A DNA stretch of 64,000 bases from Bathynomus jamesi (GCA_023014485.1 JAJOZX010002705.1:386501-450500), one strand, 5' to 3'. Shown: positions 11,284 through 21,651, counted from the first letter of the stretch. Translations and numbers: made by a program. Notes: generated from the letters alone by a model not told the origin.

Positions 11284-12588
11284 AATGAATCCAGCTCAAG
11301 ATAAAATTGCACAGCGAGGCCGGATAATTGGTATGCGAGAAACAGGCCTCTCTGTAGCTGACATAGCCATGGAACTGGGAATTTTGAAGCCTACTGTTCG
11401 ACGCTGGGTGCAGAGGTGACAGGAGACTGGGAGTCTGCTAGATCGTCCTAAGTGTCGGGCACCAAGAAAGACCACTCCAGAAGAAGACCGGAGAATAATC
11501 ATCGAAGTGCAGAACGATCCTATCAACAACGCAGTCACCATCCGGGAGACACTACATATGGGCGTGTCGGTGGACATCGTAAGGAGACGATTGCATGAAG
11601 CAGGATATCATCACCGTACTGCCAAAAAAGAGAGGATCGAGGAACGATATCGTCAGGCCACGATCTCGTTTACTCGCCGGCGTATAAATGATGATCTCGC
11701 ATACTGGAGCAGAGTTATCTTCTCTGACGAGAAGACGTTTGTGTCTACAACTCACGGCCGTCTTCGGTGTTGGCGACAGGACAACACGAGGTATGCCCGC
11801 CAAAATATTTACGAAGTGGCACGAAGTGGGCACGTGACGGCGAATGTGTGGGGATGGATGCACCTGCAAGGACTAGGAAAGCTGACTGAGATTCACGGTG
11901 GGTTTACGGCAGATCAATATATAGAGATCATGGAGGAGGTTATGCTGTCTTCTGTACGCACGTATGCCTTGCCCTATCCTGAGCAGATTATCTTTGTGCA
12001 GGTATGTTGTATTTGTGTGTTATAGAATATTATACTATTACTAGAGTAAGATTTATGCATTACACGCATTTGTATGTCTGGTTTCCACATTCACATGGGA
12101 CGAATAATGGTCATAAAATTGTTCTTCAACTCTTTCAGTACTATGACAACACTTTAGGATTTTATTCTGGATAACTGCAGACTATTATTTGTATAACAGC
12201 ACACAATTACATTTAGCTGAGAGAAACCCCTAATACATAGTGTGTTACTGATGAAGCGTGTGGATGAGATATAATTCTACTTTTAATATTTAAAATCCAT
12301 TTGCAGGACAACTCTCCCATCCACACCGCCAGGGTTGTTAGAAGGTGGTTCGAGGAGCAGTGAAATCTAGAATTACTGGACTGGCCTAGTAAGGGGTGTG
12401 ACCTCAACCCCATTAAGAACATGTGGGGGAATGTGGTGAACTCGTGGGAGCCTGGGCAGGAGCGGACCAGCCACCAGATCACACTTTGGCTGAGTGGGAG
12501 ATGTTCCGAAGGAACCCACAAATCATACATAACCATGTTGCATCTATGCCACGCAGATTACAAGATGTAATAGACAATAATGGGGGAT
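11284..12588 (+). pseudogene. Tc1-like transposase with one intron
   Basis: Starts at ATG 11284 (MNPAQDKIAQRGRIIGM), with a paired-like helix-turn-helix (LSVADIAMELGI, VRRWVQR). Then come VSVDIVRRRLHEAGYHHR, the first catalytic Asp in RVIFSDEKTF, and RCWRQDNTRY and ANVWGWM. Exon 1 ends ...IIFVQ at 12001. After a 305-bp GT-AG intron, exon 2 (12307) resumes DNSPIHTARVV with the second Asp, then LDWPSKGCDLNPIKNMW, where the third catalytic Glu is Lys. The spacing is 35 residues. The end SMPRRLQDVIDNNGG is typical of Tc1. Two TGA stops sit where Trp is expected (VQR*QETG, FEEQ*NLE), with a frameshift near 12480. Inactive. A deleted, inverted relative lies at 18020-18210. Confidence 0.8.
12002..12306 (+). 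other. Phase-0 GT-AG intron in the Tc1-like transposase
   Basis: Donor CAG|GTATGT at 12001/12002 and acceptor ATTTGCAG|GAC at 12306/12307. The protein reads FVQ then DNSPIHTA across the join, which matches the uninterrupted form of the family. The interior is AT-rich with stops. Confidence 0.75.
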
Positions 12589-12839
12589 GAACTATGAACC
12601 GGGTATAGCTGTGCCAGTTATGTTAATCGATGCCAAATTGTGAGCATTTTGTATGATAAACTATTTAGTAAAACATTCTCAACCATTGCATATTTGTTGT
12701 AATAGAGAATTGGTGCTTTATTGTGTGTGTGTATATATATATATATATATTATATATATATATATATGAATAGAAACGACATAATATTAAGGAACGTTTC
12801 TGCACACGCGGAAGAGAAATAACGAATAAATGAAAAATG

Positions 12840-12914
12840 AGGCGAACCGCCCGGGAATCGAACCCAAGGCCTTCCAATTGCCGGTTGGATGCGCTACCAT
12901 TACACCACGGACCT
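12840..12914 (-). ncRNA. tRNA-like unit 1
   Basis: A box TGGTGTAATGG and B box GGTTCGATTCC (Pol III type). Anticodon arm TCCAA/TTGGA around loop CCGGCAA, so position 33 is C, not the usual T. The acceptor arm has an asymmetric internal loop. Probably tRNA-derived rather than a working tRNA. Confidence 0.55.
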
Positions 12915-13102
12915 CAATCATTCACAAATCGAAATTCTCCTACATAGGGCAGAAACCAATGCCCTGGGAGGGCACCCTCGCAAATCGTGAATATGTGCAT
13001 TTAACTGCAATGACCACGCAGTATATAAATGAATAGAAACGACATAATATTAAGGAACGTTTCTGCACACGCGGAAGAGAAATAACGAATAAATGAAAAA
13101 TG

Positions 13103-13177
13103 AGGCGAACCGCCCGGGAATCGAACCCAAGGCCTTCCAATTGCCGGTTGGATGCGCTACCATTACACCACGGACCT
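13103..13177 (-). ncRNA. tRNA-like unit 2
   Basis: Identical in design to unit 1, 263 bp further on, same strand. Confidence 0.55.
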
Positions 13178-13230
13178 CAATCATTCACAAATCGAAATTC
13201 TCCTACATAGGGCAGATTTGTGAATGATTG

Positions 13231-13305
13231 AGGTCCGTGGTGTAATGGTAGCGCATCCAACTGGCAATTGGAAGGCCTTGGGTTCGATTCCCGGGCGGTT
13301 CGCCT
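13231..13305 (+). ncRNA. tRNA-like unit 3 (loop CTGGCAA)
   Basis: First plus-strand unit after the switch. Alone in the array it has T at loop position 33, giving a regular anticodon loop with GGC in the anticodon place. Confidence 0.55.
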
Positions 13306-13493
13306 CATTTTTCATTTATTCATTATTTCTCTTCCGCGTGTGCAGAAACGTTCCTTAATATTATGTCGTTTCTATTCATTTATATACTGCGTGGTCATTG
13401 CAGTTAAATGCACATATTCACGATTTGCGAGGGTGCCCTCCCAGGGCATTGGTTTCTGCCCTATGTAGGAGAATTTCGATTTGTGAATGATTG

Positions 13494-13568
13494 AGGTCCG
13501 TGGTGTAATGGTAGCGCATCCAACCGGCAATTGGAAGGCCTTGGGTTCGATTCCCGGGCGGTTCGCCT
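13494..13568 (+). ncRNA. tRNA-like unit 4
   Basis: Same A and B boxes and loop CCGGCAA as unit 1, plus strand. Confidence 0.55.
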
Positions 13569-13755
13569 CATTTTTCATTTATTCGTTATTTCTCTTCCGC
13601 GTGTGCAGAAACGTTCCTTAATATTATGTCGTTTCTATTATTTATATACTGCGTGGTCATTGCAGTTAAATGCACATATTCACGATTTGCGAGGGTGCCC
13701 TCCCAGGGCATTGGTTTCTGCCCTATGTAGGAGAATTTCGATTTGTGAATGATTG

Positions 13756-13830
13756 AGGTCCGTGGTGTAATGGTAGCGCATCCAACCGGCAATTGGAAGG
13801 CCTTGGGTTCGATTCCCGGGCGGTTCGCCT
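13756..13830 (+). ncRNA. tRNA-like unit 5
   Basis: As unit 4. The unit downstream carries TCTATTCCGCG instead of TCTCTTCCGCG. Confidence 0.55.
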
Positions 13831-14018
13831 CATTTTTCATTTATTCGTTATTTCTATTCCGCGTGTGCAGAAACGTTCCTTAATATTATGTCGTTTCTAT
13901 TCATTTATATACTGCGTGGTCATTGCAGTTAAATGCACATATTCACGATTTGCGAGGGTGCCCTCCCAGGGCATTGGTTTCTGCCCTATGTAGGAGAATT
14001 TCGATTTGTGAATGATTG

Positions 14019-14093
14019 AGGTCCGTGGTGTAATGGTAGCGCATCCAACCGGCAATTGGAAGGCCTTGGGTTCGATTCTCGGGCGGTTCGCCT
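14019..14093 (+). ncRNA. tRNA-like unit 6
   Basis: As unit 4 but with a C-to-T change in the B box side (GATTCTCGG), which weakens the T stem. Confidence 0.55.
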
Positions 14094-14281
14094 CATTTTT
14101 CATTTATTCGTTATTTCTCTTCCGCGTGTGCAGAAACGTTCCTTAATATTATGTCGTTTCTATTCATTTATATACTGCGTGGTCATTGCAGTTAAATGCA
14201 CATATTCACGATTTGCGAGGGTGCCCTCCCAGGGCATTGGTTTCTGCCCTATGTAGGAGAATTTCGATTTGTGAATGATTG

Positions 14282-14356
14282 AGGTCCGTGGTGTAATGGT
14301 AGCGCATCCAACCGGCAATTGGAAGGCCTTGGGTTCGATTCCCGGGCGGTTCGCCT
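14282..14356 (+). ncRNA. tRNA-like unit 7
   Basis: Last unit of the array; its tail runs to 14466 at the hAT target site. Confidence 0.55.
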
Positions 14357-14470
14357 CATTTTTCATTTATTCGTTATTTCTATTCCGCGTGTGCAGAAAC
14401 GTTCCTTAATATTATGTCGTTTCTATTCATTTATATACTGCGTGGTCATTGCAGTTAAATGCATATATAT

Positions 14471-17400
14471 CAGTGGCGGCTCGTGGTAATTTTACTTATG
14501 CATGCAGTCACATGCATTACAGTGTAGTACATATTAGATAAGCTGTATTTTGTCTTTTATGGTATTCTTATGAGTTATGTAGTAACCGAGGATAGAACCA
14601 ATATTATATTAATGCTATGACTTCAGTACAAAGCATAGGAATAATTATTATGAACAAATAATGTTTGAGAAATTTATGCCCATATCCCAACCATAAAACA
14701 TTGACAATTATGACTTACAAGATACCACCAGTTTATTAAAAACATGAAGCACTGGAATATACAGTATTAAATTGTATATTATTGGTTTAAAGCATTTATT
14801 TATTACTTACCTTGTTCAATTCCTAAAATTATTTAAACTGAAATTCGGCTCTTCTTGTTTTTCTGCAAAATTGTTCAATGACTTTGTTATAAAAGTCTTC
14901 TCTTTTTTCCATTTGTTTTTTGAGGAAAGACTTTTCAATTGAAATTAAGGCTAAATTCGATAACCTTGCCTGCTCTTGCGTATTTCTTAAGTAAGTTTTT
15001 ATTCTTTTTAGCGCCGAAAAAGATCTTTCAACGGACGAAGTTGTAATTGGCAAAGTTAAGATTAAATTTATAAATGAATGTATCTCCGGAAATACTTCAA
15101 TCATTTCATTGTTCAGTAAATATTTGTGAAGTTCATGAATATCATTTTGACCAAAAAATTTGTGAGAGAATAAGACAGTTAATTCTGATTTCAGGAGAAC
15201 AAAATCGAAAAAGGAACTGTAGTTACTTTTCAAAGATTGATAAGCCTTTTCCGGAAAATATAGTTCATAGGGCTTTACTTTATTGGGAGCCAAAAGCTCT
15301 AAGAATTCCATATTTTTAAGGGACTTAAATCGCTCTTTCATTTGCTCAATGATATTATCACAAAGTTCAAAGTAGACTTGTCGGTAGCTCGTCTCTATTG
15401 GGGTGCTACTTTTTTTTCTTGAGGAAGGAAAACCAAAATCTTCAACAACGGTTTTCCATATTTCATCGAACATCGAATCTCTAATTTCTTGAATTTTGGA
15501 TATTGTGATTTCAACCGTATTCGAGCCAAAAATGATGTTCATAGATTTGTTTTGCAAAATTTTAAACAAATACTCAGTTAATGGAAAAATTTTAGAAAAC
15601 ACTTTCAATAAAAAATTGAAATCAAAAGAGTCCAACGCTACAGATAAACCTCTTGCTTCATTCTTTGTTTTATCATCAAACATCTTTGGATTTTCTTGAA
15701 TATAATCGAAAAGACTCTTTAAACTTTGTCTATTCTCTTTGACAGTTTCAACTAATCTAGAAGAGTAATTCCACCTTGTCGGAGCAAGCTTAGGAAAGCG
15801 TTTGCCAACTATACTATCAAGCAAGTTTGTTCGCTTTGTAGAGCTGCTAAAAAATGATGATAAACTGGCTAACATTGAAAAGAATGAGTTACATTTAGAA
15901 ATGTGTGAAACTGCTTGGCTTAATACAAGGTTAAGCTTATGAGCGTAACAATGTATGAAAAGAGCTTCTGGGGCAGAATCCTTACCTTTTTTTGAACACC
16001 ATTAAGTTCGCTTGCCATAACTGCAGCACCATCGTATGATTGCGCGACTAACTTTTTAAACAACCCAACTCATTTAATTCCTTCAACACCAACGCGGATA
16101 TATCGTTAGCACTTCTACCTTCACTTACATTAGTAAATCCTAAGAATCGTTCACAAATGTTTCCATTCGCATTGACGTAACGCACAACGGTAGAAAGTTG
16201 TGAACAACAACTAACATCGGAAGTTTCATCCAAAAGAACTGCAACATGCTTGCATTTTGCAAGCTCATTTTTTATTTCATGTAAAAGTACAGAACTTACT
16301 GAGTCTATATATCATTTTGTATTGTTTTAGATAGTCCTTTAAAAACTGTAGCACCCTTTAAATGCGTTTCCAGTTTTTCATCATACTCAGCTAAACAATG
16401 GGCAAACTCGATGAAGTTTCCTCTATTTTCAGATAACTCACTTTCATCATGACCACGAAATGCAAGTTCTTGTGTTCCTAATAAACACGTTATTCTGATT
16501 AGTCTCTTTAAAATTTCTCTATTTTTCAATACCTCTTCATTGTGTTTACTAATAGCAACTTCCTTTTGTTTGTCAAGTGCCAAGTCAATTCGACTTATTC
16601 CAAATTGTTTCAAATCAAAATGTGCTTGAATATGACTTACTGCTTTTTCGTGACGTGAAATTGCCGTATGTATGTTATTTAAATCTTCGTAGCCTCTATT
16701 CACTTCGCTCCACACAGAATTTTCTCTTGAAAATAATATACATGGCCAACAGTAGAGTTTGTTTGTTATATTACTACCACACAACCAACGGACACTATCA
16801 TAAAGTTGGTAGTTAAATTTTCTTATAAATCCTTTGTTCACTTTGGTCAAATTTATTTTTGGGGTAGGCTTTCCATTGCGTATTAGAAGCTTTTTTTCAT
16901 CAAAAGTGAGCGTTTGAAATGGTTTCGTTTTCAATTCATGAATTATATCAAAATCTGGATCGTCAGCCATTGCTAAAGGGGTAATTTATCATCTAAATAA
17001 ATAATTTATACAATTAGTCACTTACACAAATATTTGCATCACTGTACGTAAAAGATAAAAAGTTAATACGCTATCAACAAAGATTAATCACAAATTCACA
17101 ACTTATCATTAAGTCTGAAGTAAAACTAAGTTGGAAAATTAAACAAATGCGCTAATTGGTAACTCTACAATCGAAAATGATGCCACTTTTTGCAGATTTG
17201 ATTTTCAAACTACAGTCACCATGCAATTATAGTTCTTATAAATAAAAGCATAAGATTCTTTTTCCATTGTTTTATTATTCGTGAAATCACTACTCAGATT
17301 GATTACGCCGTCAGAATGTGATATCATTAAAACATGTTAATTTATTCATTTTCATGTAGAATATTACTAATATTAATGCACTTTTACATTCACAAATACA

Positions 17401-17828
17401 ATTTTAATAAATGCATTCCAAAAATGTGAAAAATAACGGAGAAAGTAATTGTTATTTCAACTACTTGTACATAAAGGTCAATATTGCTCGTCCTTTGGCT
17501 CGGGTTACGCCTTTGTTTTCTATTTCGAATCGGTGATTTTTACTCCTGTGGAAAATAAATACTGTATTCAGTTTAGATTTTCAGTAAATAAATTCATAAA
17601 AAAAATCTTTAAGCTATTTTTAATGAAAACCTAAAACTGAATATTTATAAAAAAATCGACTAGAACACATTTAAATGATGAACTTAAATAATAATTGCCA
17701 TCAAGAGATTAAATAATAAATAATAATTTTAACTTTATTTTTTTAACTTAAATAATAATTTTAAATTCATTGAGTATTTTATTTACGCATGCATTGCATG
17801 CATTGCATTCATTAAGAAGCCGCCCCTG
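14471..17828 (-). mobile_element. hAT element with near-complete transposase
   Basis: Left end CAGTGGCGGCTCGTGG; right end (inverse) CAGGGGCGGCTTCTT. The flanking 8-mers ATATATAT and AGATATAT match at seven of eight positions, as expected for a hAT duplication. It inserts at a TA run at the end of the tRNA-like array. A CAGTGGCGGCTCGTG string also occurs at 43617 in a family B intron. Confidence 0.85.
14829..16970 (-). pseudogene. hAT transposase (TTF zinc finger, DUF4371-like, hAT dimerisation)
   Basis: Cut-and-paste transposase on the minus strand, roughly 710 codons. It begins MADDPDFDIIHEL at 16970. A TTF-type finger carries NKLYCWPCILF (about residues 75-85). The DUF4371-like section contains LLDETSDVSCCSQLS and AQSYDGAAVMASELNG with RNase-H acidic residues, then FIHCYAHKLNLVL and TRWNYSSRLVETV. 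The C-terminal dimerisation domain has LPITTSSVERSFSALKRIK and ARLSNLALISIEKSF. Three single-base frame changes (near 16308, 16050 and 15960) break the frame, but no large deletion is visible. It resembles the ZMYM1-like hAT proteins. Confidence 0.85.
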
Positions 17829-17829
17829 A

Positions 17830-17834
17830 GATAT

Positions 17835-17877
<43 letters not shown>

Positions 17878-18019
17878 CTTGTTAAGATCTAATAATATCT
17901 CCACATTGATAATGCAACAGGAAATCTGGAAAACATTAATGAGTTTATCTGTCCATCGTGATTAAATCATTATCTCTCCACATTGATAATACAAATACAA
18001 TCTGGAAAACACTATTAAT
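17830..18019. repeat. TA run and short direct duplication
   Basis: TA microsatellite to about 17877. The string TCTCCACATTGATAATRCAA then occurs twice (about 17891 and 17976), each followed by ATCTGGAAAACA, as a diverged tandem copy. No gene seen. Confidence 0.6.
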
Positions 18020-18210
18020 ATAATAGGCATCAGCCACAAACCGGTGGTGATATCCTGCTTCATGCAACCGTCACCTTACGGTTTCCACTGACACGCCCAT
18101 ATTTAGTCTCTCCTGGACGGCGACAGCAAGTAACCATGTCAACACCACGGTTTGGCCCATCAACGTCATTTCACAAACATTAGAATAATATTGTATGAAT
18201 TTATAAGTAT
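18020..18210 (-). pseudogene. Deleted, inverted copy of the Tc1-like element
   Basis: On the minus strand it repeats 11145-11225 (AATGTTTGTGAAATGACG, GGGCCAAACC, GTTGACATGGTTACT). It then jumps to the segment matching 11535-11610 (ATATGGGCGTGTCAGTGG, CATGAAGCAGGATATCACC). About 310 bp of transposase start are deleted. It forms the inner part of the right arm of the composite unit. Confidence 0.8.
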
Positions 18211-18415
18211 ATATTAATATGTTTATGCTAGTATAACCGTGGATTATTTATTCTTGTGATTTTGATAATCAGTTACTGTTATTCAGATCGAAACTGTTAA
18301 CAAGTTCTTTGTGTAACAATCGATAAGCCATTTCCCACTAACTCTCTCTGCCCCTCTACCTCGCTCTCTCTCTCACACTGTCTCAATCTTTTTGTCGCTC
18401 AATGTCAATATATAT

Positions 18416-18446
<31 letters not shown>

Positions 18447-18640
18447 TATATATAAATATATATATATAATCGTGTAAGATTCGCAAGTTAGTAATGGTTT
18501 AAGGCTGCACACTGACTCTACAAACAGCTTTATTAGTATTGTTACATAAAGATTTAATATACGCGAGACTGGTGGGTGGGGAAGAGGAATGAGGGAGTGT
18601 AGAGGATGGTTGTGTAATGTCTATTTTTGGTTCAAATTCA
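18211..18640. repeat. Inner right arm: CT-rich and TA microsatellites
   Basis: CT-rich tract near 18340-18390 and interrupted TA runs at 18411-18472. No coding signal; not shared with the left arm. Confidence 0.6.
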
Positions 18641-18801
18641 CTAGTATATAAAAAGTTGTATTGTGGCATCTGTTCATATAGACTTGCAGTAATCATAATG
18701 GAATCTTTTTACTGTATAAGACTAGTAAACATGGAGTTCAACACTGTTCACGATCATAGTAATCGTTTATCTTTATGAACACAGATATTACATTATAATT
18801 A

Positions 18802-19011
18802 GGGGCCGTTCAAAAATTATGTAACGCTATTTTTGCTAAAACTTAACACCCCAGATCCCCCAGGAACGTTCTGTAACGCTGGACCAGTCACCCCCTAAGA
18901 TGTTATGTAACACTTCCCCCACCCGACACCCAACACGTTACGGAACGTTACAGGGGGGGGGGGGTGTCAGGTTTTAGCAAAAATAGCGTTACGTAATTTT
19001 TGAACGGCGCC
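18802..19011. mobile_element. PIF/Harbinger-type MITE with TTA duplication
   Basis: Termini GGGGCCGTTCAAAAATTATG and inverse, with about 40 bp of near-perfect inverted repeat and a C/G-rich middle. TTA flanks both sides (18799-18801, 19012-19014). The left arm of the composite unit (about 10003-10012) is an empty site: it reads ATAATTACCTGTATG without the element, so the 3-bp duplication is shown directly. Confidence 0.85.
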
Positions 19012-19165
19012 TTATCTGTATGTCAATGTTATATGTTGTTGGACTCGGTTGCCCCCCCCCCCTCCACCCCACCTTCCCCTAGTTGGGTTACCTTGGCTAT
19101 CGCTGCAGCGTTGCCACATGTACAGTCACCTGTGAGGCGAGGAACATTACATGTGCGGGCAACTG

Positions 19166-19710
19166 TACATTAAGTCATGGTTTAGTGCTCCTCAAGCAGC
19201 AGCAAAAAATGACTTTAATTTAAGAAAATAGTTGGACACTTTTAAGTCTTTAAATAATGACATATGAACGCCTGCTCAAAAGATACCTCTCACCCTTAAG
19301 CGATGAATTAGTAGGTCTGAGTTTCTTCTCTGAGGAGGTACCCTAGGTGTTAAAGTGAAAATGATAGAATAGCTGCAGTTAAAAAGCTATATTAGAACAA
19401 CAATATCAAGCATTTGAAAGGTAAATTTCATGAAGATATTTATATTATATCATTGGATGAAATGGAGACGTTAAAGTCGAATGTTTACTTCTCCTCATTA
19501 AAGATGGATGACAAATTCTTATTCTTGCAAAGAACTACAAACTTAGGGGCAAGCAAAGGAAAAAAAAAGTCGTCAGATCACTCACAGTGGTGAATAATAA
19601 TGGTGAATGAGGAGTTGCACTGATCATAGAATTTATCCACATTTTAACAAAAAGGAATCAAAACAAACTCCTTCTTCAATTCGTTTGAAATAACAAAGAA
19701 AATAACAGAT
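19166..19710 (+). pseudogene. Family A protein copy 1, C-terminal part
   Basis: Continues the protein broken at 9810. IKSWFSAPQAAAKND comes first, then YERLLKRYLSPLSDELVGL with SFFSEEV and GVKVKMIE (19260-19350), and at the end SLTVVNNNGE*GVALIIEF and HILTKRNQNKLLLQFV (19580-19690). Copy 2 has the matching PVNNLAERGVALIQEFNSSL. Several frameshifts and stops are present; inactive. Confidence 0.6.
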
Positions 19711-19815
19711 GGTAAAAAAAGTATAAAAATAAAATCCTCCCTAATGGGTGCCTTCAGTGAAACAATGTATGCATCAGTGAGCAACTGTCAGTTGCAAAAC
19801 CTCCTCAATGAGGGG

Positions 19816-19819
<4 letters not shown>

Positions 19820-19870
<51 letters not shown>

Positions 19871-19873
19871 GAG
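19820..19873. repeat. TC/AC microsatellite
   Basis: Pure TC run followed by an AC run. Confidence 0.95.
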
Positions 19874-20044
19874 CATACAGGAGTTTATGAAGGGACATAT
19901 GAAGAAAAGTTCCGATTCCTTCAGCTTCCTTCAAAAATTTTCCCAGGTGAACGGAACTTTTGCCTTGAGCGTTTTTTATGGGTTTGGCACCTGATGACGG
20001 GTTAGCAATTGAACATTTGGAATTTTTCGATGTAGTTTTGGAAA

Positions 20045-20081
<37 letters not shown>

Positions 20082-20129
20082 ATATGAAAAGAAGGACCAA
20101 CACAACAGCAAATATTTTCGTTTATTTTT

Positions 20130-20175
20130 GTACTTCAGACGTTTCGACAAATCTTTTGTCATCATCAGTAAATTA
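20130..20175 (-). ncRNA. Hammerhead-ribozyme-like motif in PLE-A
   Basis: Minus strand: CTGATGA (20162-20168), stem GACAAA/TTTGTC with AGA loop and one extra T, then GAAAC and GTC. Hammerhead motifs are known in the terminal repeats of Penelope-like elements. Stem III is minimal, so any activity would need a dimer; this is inferred. Confidence 0.5.
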
Positions 20176-20458
20176 TAAACCTTAAAACCTTAAAACAAAA
20201 TAAGAATAAATAATTAAAATTACATCAATACAATTAAAATCATTAAAATTAAATTAAATTAAATTAAAATGACCTCAACTGGTAAATGCACATTAATTAG
20301 GTCAACCTCCATATTCGGCAGATACGGAAAGGAAACTGTATGAATGTCAGTCACACTGGAAGGTATAATATATCTATGAAAGTAGGTTGGTTGGTTGGTT
20401 AGTTAGAAGAGCTGTAATTTGTAAGATGAACTATTGTTGTTAATGGAGGGTTTGTTTC

Positions 20459-21651
20459 TTAGATGTACAAAGATTCTAAAATTCGGAGTTCTGTAAGGTC
20501 ATTGGTTCTTGTTAGAATTTCGAACTGAGTTTTGTAAAGGGGATGGTTTTTATCATTACTATGGTTTCTAATTGCGGATTGTGGTCGGTTAATGAGGGGA
20601 CGGTTGGCGCTGACTGATAAGCCCAAATGCTGAGAAAGGCGTACCTTCAGTTGGAGTTGAGTACTGCCGATATACGTAGCCTTACAGCTGTCGCACGTGT
20701 ATTTATAAACAACATTAAGGCATACAGTTTTGGGGAATTTGTCTTTGAACTTTAAAAAAATTTGATAATTTAAGTAGGTTGTCGAAGATGAATCTAACAT
20801 TTATTTGGGTATAACTAGACTTAAGAAGTTTGAATACTTCATTTCGAATAGATAATGATAAATAACCATAAAAAGGTAATTTAATATATTTGGTTTCTTT
20901 TTGTACTGTGGTTATGGGGAGTTTAGTATTAAAATTGTTATTTAAAAATTTCTTTAATTGGTTGTCAAAAAGATTAGAAAGGTAGTAATTATTAATAAAG
21001 TACTGTCTCAAAAATTTAAATTCTTCGTTTAATGAAAAGTAATCTGAACAAATTCGGTAACTTCTTATTACGCTATAGCGCTACTCTTATATTTATCATA
21101 TAAAACGTAACATACAACTTAAATAATTGGTTCCCAAGCCAGTAAAAGTTTGTTTTCTAAATAGTGAGGTCTGGAACTTGTTATTAGACCGTTTAACTAG
21201 AACATCCAGGAAAGGGTAAACCATTATTTGTTTCGTTTTCACATGTATATTTAATATTAATATGTTGTTTATTTAGATAATGAAGAAAAAGTTCTACGTG
21301 TGAAGGATGTAAGATGTTTAAATATTAAGAAAGTGTCATCCACATATCTTCTATAATATAGGGGTTAAAAACTATTGGGACATCTTTTCAACTAAATTTC
21401 TTCGTAATGGCAAAAAAAGGCATTTGCTAGTGTTAGGCTCAACAGGGAACCCATAGCTACCCTATCAATTTGGCTGTAAAGGTTACTATTAAATAAGAAA
21501 AGATTATCGAAACACGCTATTTCGAGAAGATTTTTAAATTGAGTCTGAATGAGGTCATTAATAAGAGTATTACTAGTAGTGAATAACTTATTTAGTATGA
21601 TATCTAATGTTTCTTTTAACGGGACATTAGTAAATAATGATGAGACATCAA
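20459..21651 (-). pseudogene. PLE-A reverse transcriptase and GIY-YIG endonuclease
   Basis: Minus strand. SSLFTNVPLKETLDIILNK (about 21620) and QIDRVAMGSLLSLTLANAFF (about 21440) are RT motifs of Penelope elements. VRFIFDNLLKLSNFFKV lies upstream of the endonuclease, where CLNVVYKYTCDSCKATYIGS with QLKVRLSQHL and PQSAIRNHS is the GIY-YIG module that nicks target DNA. The RT part has stops and shifts, including loss of the region with the YVDD box in a readable frame. Two open pieces remain (20459-20800, 20715-21011). Confidence 0.8.

Larger units (their letters stand above)
12768..14466. repeat. Array of about 263-bp units, each with a tRNA-like head
   Basis: Seven near-identical units: two in minus orientation (12768-13215) and five in plus orientation (13215-14466), meeting at a palindromic switch near 13215. 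Spacing is 262-263 bp. Each unit has a 75-nt tRNA-like segment, then about 190 bp ending in TGTGAATGATTGAGG. Divergence is very low, so the array is young or homogenised. Open frames of 66-68 codons repeated through it are translation artefacts of the repeat. It lies inside the 9.36-kb composite unit. Confidence 0.85.
9811..19165. mobile_element. 9,355-bp Tc1-armed composite unit inserted in family A
   Basis: The outer ends are inverted: the left starts CAGTTGCCCGCATATGTAAT, and the right end reads the near-identical inverse, both next to TA (9809-9810, 19166-19167). Homology between arms runs about 370 bp inward (to about 10175 on the left, about 18640 on the right). A second inverted match lies deeper, at 11140-11590 against 18020-18210. 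Inside are a DD41D derivative, a pogo-like fragment, a Tc1-like transposase pseudogene, a tRNA-like array and a hAT element. Family A coding sequence flanks both sides and rejoins across the single TA (SLM, Y, IKSWFSAP), so the whole segment behaves as one insertion. It could instead be one Tc1 insertion enlarged later by further insertions. Confidence 0.6.

Noticed and set aside
12840..14356. Seven functional tRNA genes (for example Ala with GGC)
   Set aside because: Six of seven lack T33, the acceptor arm has an internal loop, and the whole repeat unit is conserved; a tRNA-derived repeat fits better. Unit 3 has T33 but shares the acceptor defect.
12665..14366. Repeated 66-68 codon proteins in the array
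   Set aside because: They are identical translations of the repeat on both strands and include the tRNA-like segment; no protein evidence.
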